DNA of 64,000 bases from Anaerobiospirillum thomasii (GTDB taxonomy: Bacteria > Pseudomonadota > Gammaproteobacteria > Enterobacterales > Succinivibrionaceae): assembly GCF_900445255.1 (NCBI RefSeq), contig NZ_UAPU01000005.1, forward strand, positions 755,001 through 819,000, read 5' to 3'. The notes under the pieces were generated by a model that saw only the letters and a program-made list of their open reading frames with translations, searched no databases and had not been told where the DNA came from. Position numbers and translations under genes: made by a program. Position 1 is the first letter of the stretch; the number at the start of each line of letters is the position of its first letter. This document shows positions 63,060-64,000 of this stretch, in pieces.

Positions 63060-63199
63060 ATAGGCCCAGACTGGGTTTTGACAAAAAGTGAGCAGAATGT
63101 GGTGACTTTAAAGAAGAGCAAGAGGAATCAATAAAAGATAGGCAGAAAACTCGACAAAGATATGAGCTAAATTAATGACAGATTAATAGAGCACTGACA
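63060..63199 (-). repeat. Short-array end of transposon copy 2
   Basis: Reverse complement of 5718-5856: GAGCAGAATGTGGTGAC, GGCAGAAAACTCGAC, GAGCTAAATTAATGACA and terminal GAGCACTGACA, three to four TGTC-N7-TGCTC-type sites. Confidence 0.65.
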
Positions 63200-63325
63200 C
63201 ATATACACCTCAAAAAATGTCAAAAGTGGGTTAAATATATTCATATTTTAGATAAAATTATTCAAGTGAAATCTGATCTAGTTCTCATTTATTCATGTTT
63301 GCTTTATTTTTCTTTGAAATTTTGC

Positions 63326-63342
63326 ATATTTTGTCAAAATAT
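63326..63342. promoter_or_regulatory. Perfect palindrome upstream of DeoR-type gene
   Basis: ATATTTTG-T-CAAAATAT, 104 bases before the start codon at 63447. A candidate operator, perhaps for autoregulation; AT-richness weakens the inference. Confidence 0.4.
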
Positions 63343-63446
63343 TTCACATATTTATCTCTTTATGCTTATATAACTGATTTATATGAGTATAATTATAATA
63401 TTTAGGGCTTATAAACTGTATTTTTATGATATTTACGGGGTTTTAG

Positions 63447-64000
63447 ATGTTAATTCGTGACAGACAGGAGCAAATACTTCGTTTAGTCAATGAAAAAACA
63501 AGACTTGCTTATGCAGATCTAACAAAAATAATAGGAATATCTGACTCTACTTTAAGAAGAGATTTGAGCGAACTCCAGAAAAAAGGTCTTTTAAAGTTAG
63601 TCCGCGGCGGCGCCGAATCATCATGCGCCATGTTAGGCCGTGGCGAAGAGCTGATCGATAGAAGATATCATTTAAATTCATGTGAAAAGGAAATAATAGG
63701 CCAAAGGGCTGCCAAATTAATCAAACCTGATGATCTTGTTTTCATAGACTCAGGCTCGACCACTGAAAAAATGTGTGAATTTATTAAAGAGCGCAAAGCA
63801 ACCTATATAAATATTGGCCTAAAACACGTAATGATACTCTCAAGATCGGGTCTTAATGCCATCATTGCGCCTGGCAAAGTCAAACAGCTTACAGAGGGCC
63901 TGCAGGGTGGCTTTACAATTGACTTTCTAAGTCACTTTAATTTCAGTATTGCCTTCTTTGGTGCTCTAGGTATAAGTGAAAAAGGAGGCTTATCAACAAC
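63447..64000 (+). CDS. DeoR/GlpR-family transcriptional regulator, 3' end outside window
   Basis: At least 184 residues with no stop before the window ends. N-terminal DeoR helix-turn-helix: MLIRDRQEQILRLVNEKTRL, ADLTKIIGISDSTLRRDLSE, LQKKGLLKLVRGGAES. Then the sugar-phosphate sensor part: IGQRAAKLIKPDDLVFIDSG-STTEKM, the phosphate-binding loop of DeoR-C (normally LDxGTTT), and FFGALGISEKGGLST. These regulators repress sugar catabolic genes and sense a phosphorylated sugar. ACGGGG seven bases before ATG. The target genes lie outside the window. Confidence 0.88.
   Translation, partial: MLIRDRQEQILRLVNEKTRLAYADLTKIIGISDSTLRRDLSELQKKGLLKLVRGGAESSCAMLGRGEELIDRRYHLNSCEKEIIGQRAAKLIKPDDLVFIDSGSTTEKMCEFIKERKATYINIGLKHVMILSRSGLNAIIAPGKVKQLTEGLQGGFTIDFLSHFNFSIAFFGALGISEKGGLST

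Larger units (their letters stand above)
59276..63199 (-). mobile_element. TnsB/TnsC-type three-gene transposon, copy 2 (all genes intact)
   Basis: 3924 bp, inverted relative to copy 1 and nearly identical. Ends TGACACTAACTGC (59276 onward) and GAGCACTGACA (63189-63199). All three genes open: zinc-ribbon, DDE transposase, AAA ATPase. No matching 5-bp direct repeats are found around it (TTCAT left, CATAT right), nor in the combination expected from an inversion between the copies. Confidence 0.88.

Noticed and set aside
1-64000. tRNA, rRNA or classical riboswitch genes
   Set aside because: A visual scan for TTCRANNC arms with matching acceptor stems and for known riboswitch cores found none that could be defended; a covariance search would be decisive.

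Overview
The window looks like a chromosomal segment of a low-GC, probably anaerobic gammaproteobacterium. The evidence is a lolB-ispE-prs block, an E. coli-like YcaO C-terminus, an nqrM/apbE/mpl block, an mglBAC galactose operon, an LpxM-type acyltransferase and a class II ProRS. A Succinivibrionaceae-like (Aeromonadales) origin would fit, but that is inference; no rRNA gene, tRNA or species marker was recognised.

Layout. 1-3.5 kb: 3' end of ycaO, then lolB, ispE and prs. 3.6-12.1 kb: a first insertion-sequence island with an IS1634-like element, a dead copy of a 3.92-kb TnsB/TnsC-type transposon interrupted by an ISL3 element, and an IS21 relic. 12.1-44.1 kb: mainly housekeeping genes. These are an EAL-HDOD protein, proS, nqrM-apbE-mpl, an AAA-ATPase/nuclease gene, mglBAC, three OB-fold (BOF) proteins, an ABC exporter, a DUF2333 protein, a polyamine-type binding protein with a PfkB kinase, a broken AAA-ATPase/nuclease gene, aspC, lpxM, glnHPQ, a HAD phosphatase, a second amino-acid-binding protein, ybaK, a repeat protein and a lipoprotein. 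44.3-63.2 kb: a second island with a second ISL3 copy (nonsense mutation), an IS4-superfamily element, a truncated relative, relics and one full-length copy of IS21-like elements rich in GATC repeats, a 5.2-kb IS66 element inserted in istA, and an intact inverted copy of the 3.92-kb transposon. 63.4-64 kb: start of a DeoR-family regulator that runs off the window.

The mobile elements are nested and many boundaries can be read to the base. Exact target duplications were found for IS1634-like (6 bp), both ISL3 copies (8 bp each) and IS66 (8 bp). Subtracting the ISL3 insertion and one deleted base makes the two 3.92-kb transposon copies the same length.

The most unusual theme is a small zinc-ribbon protein family present three times, as the first gene of two different transposon types: the TnsB/TnsC-type element and the IS21-like elements. 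Each time its start codon is preceded by a strong hairpin whose sequence differs between elements. The transposon ends carry arrays of degenerate repeats (TGTC-N7-TGCTC type in one, GATC-centred in the other) that look like transposase-binding or methylation-sensitive sites.
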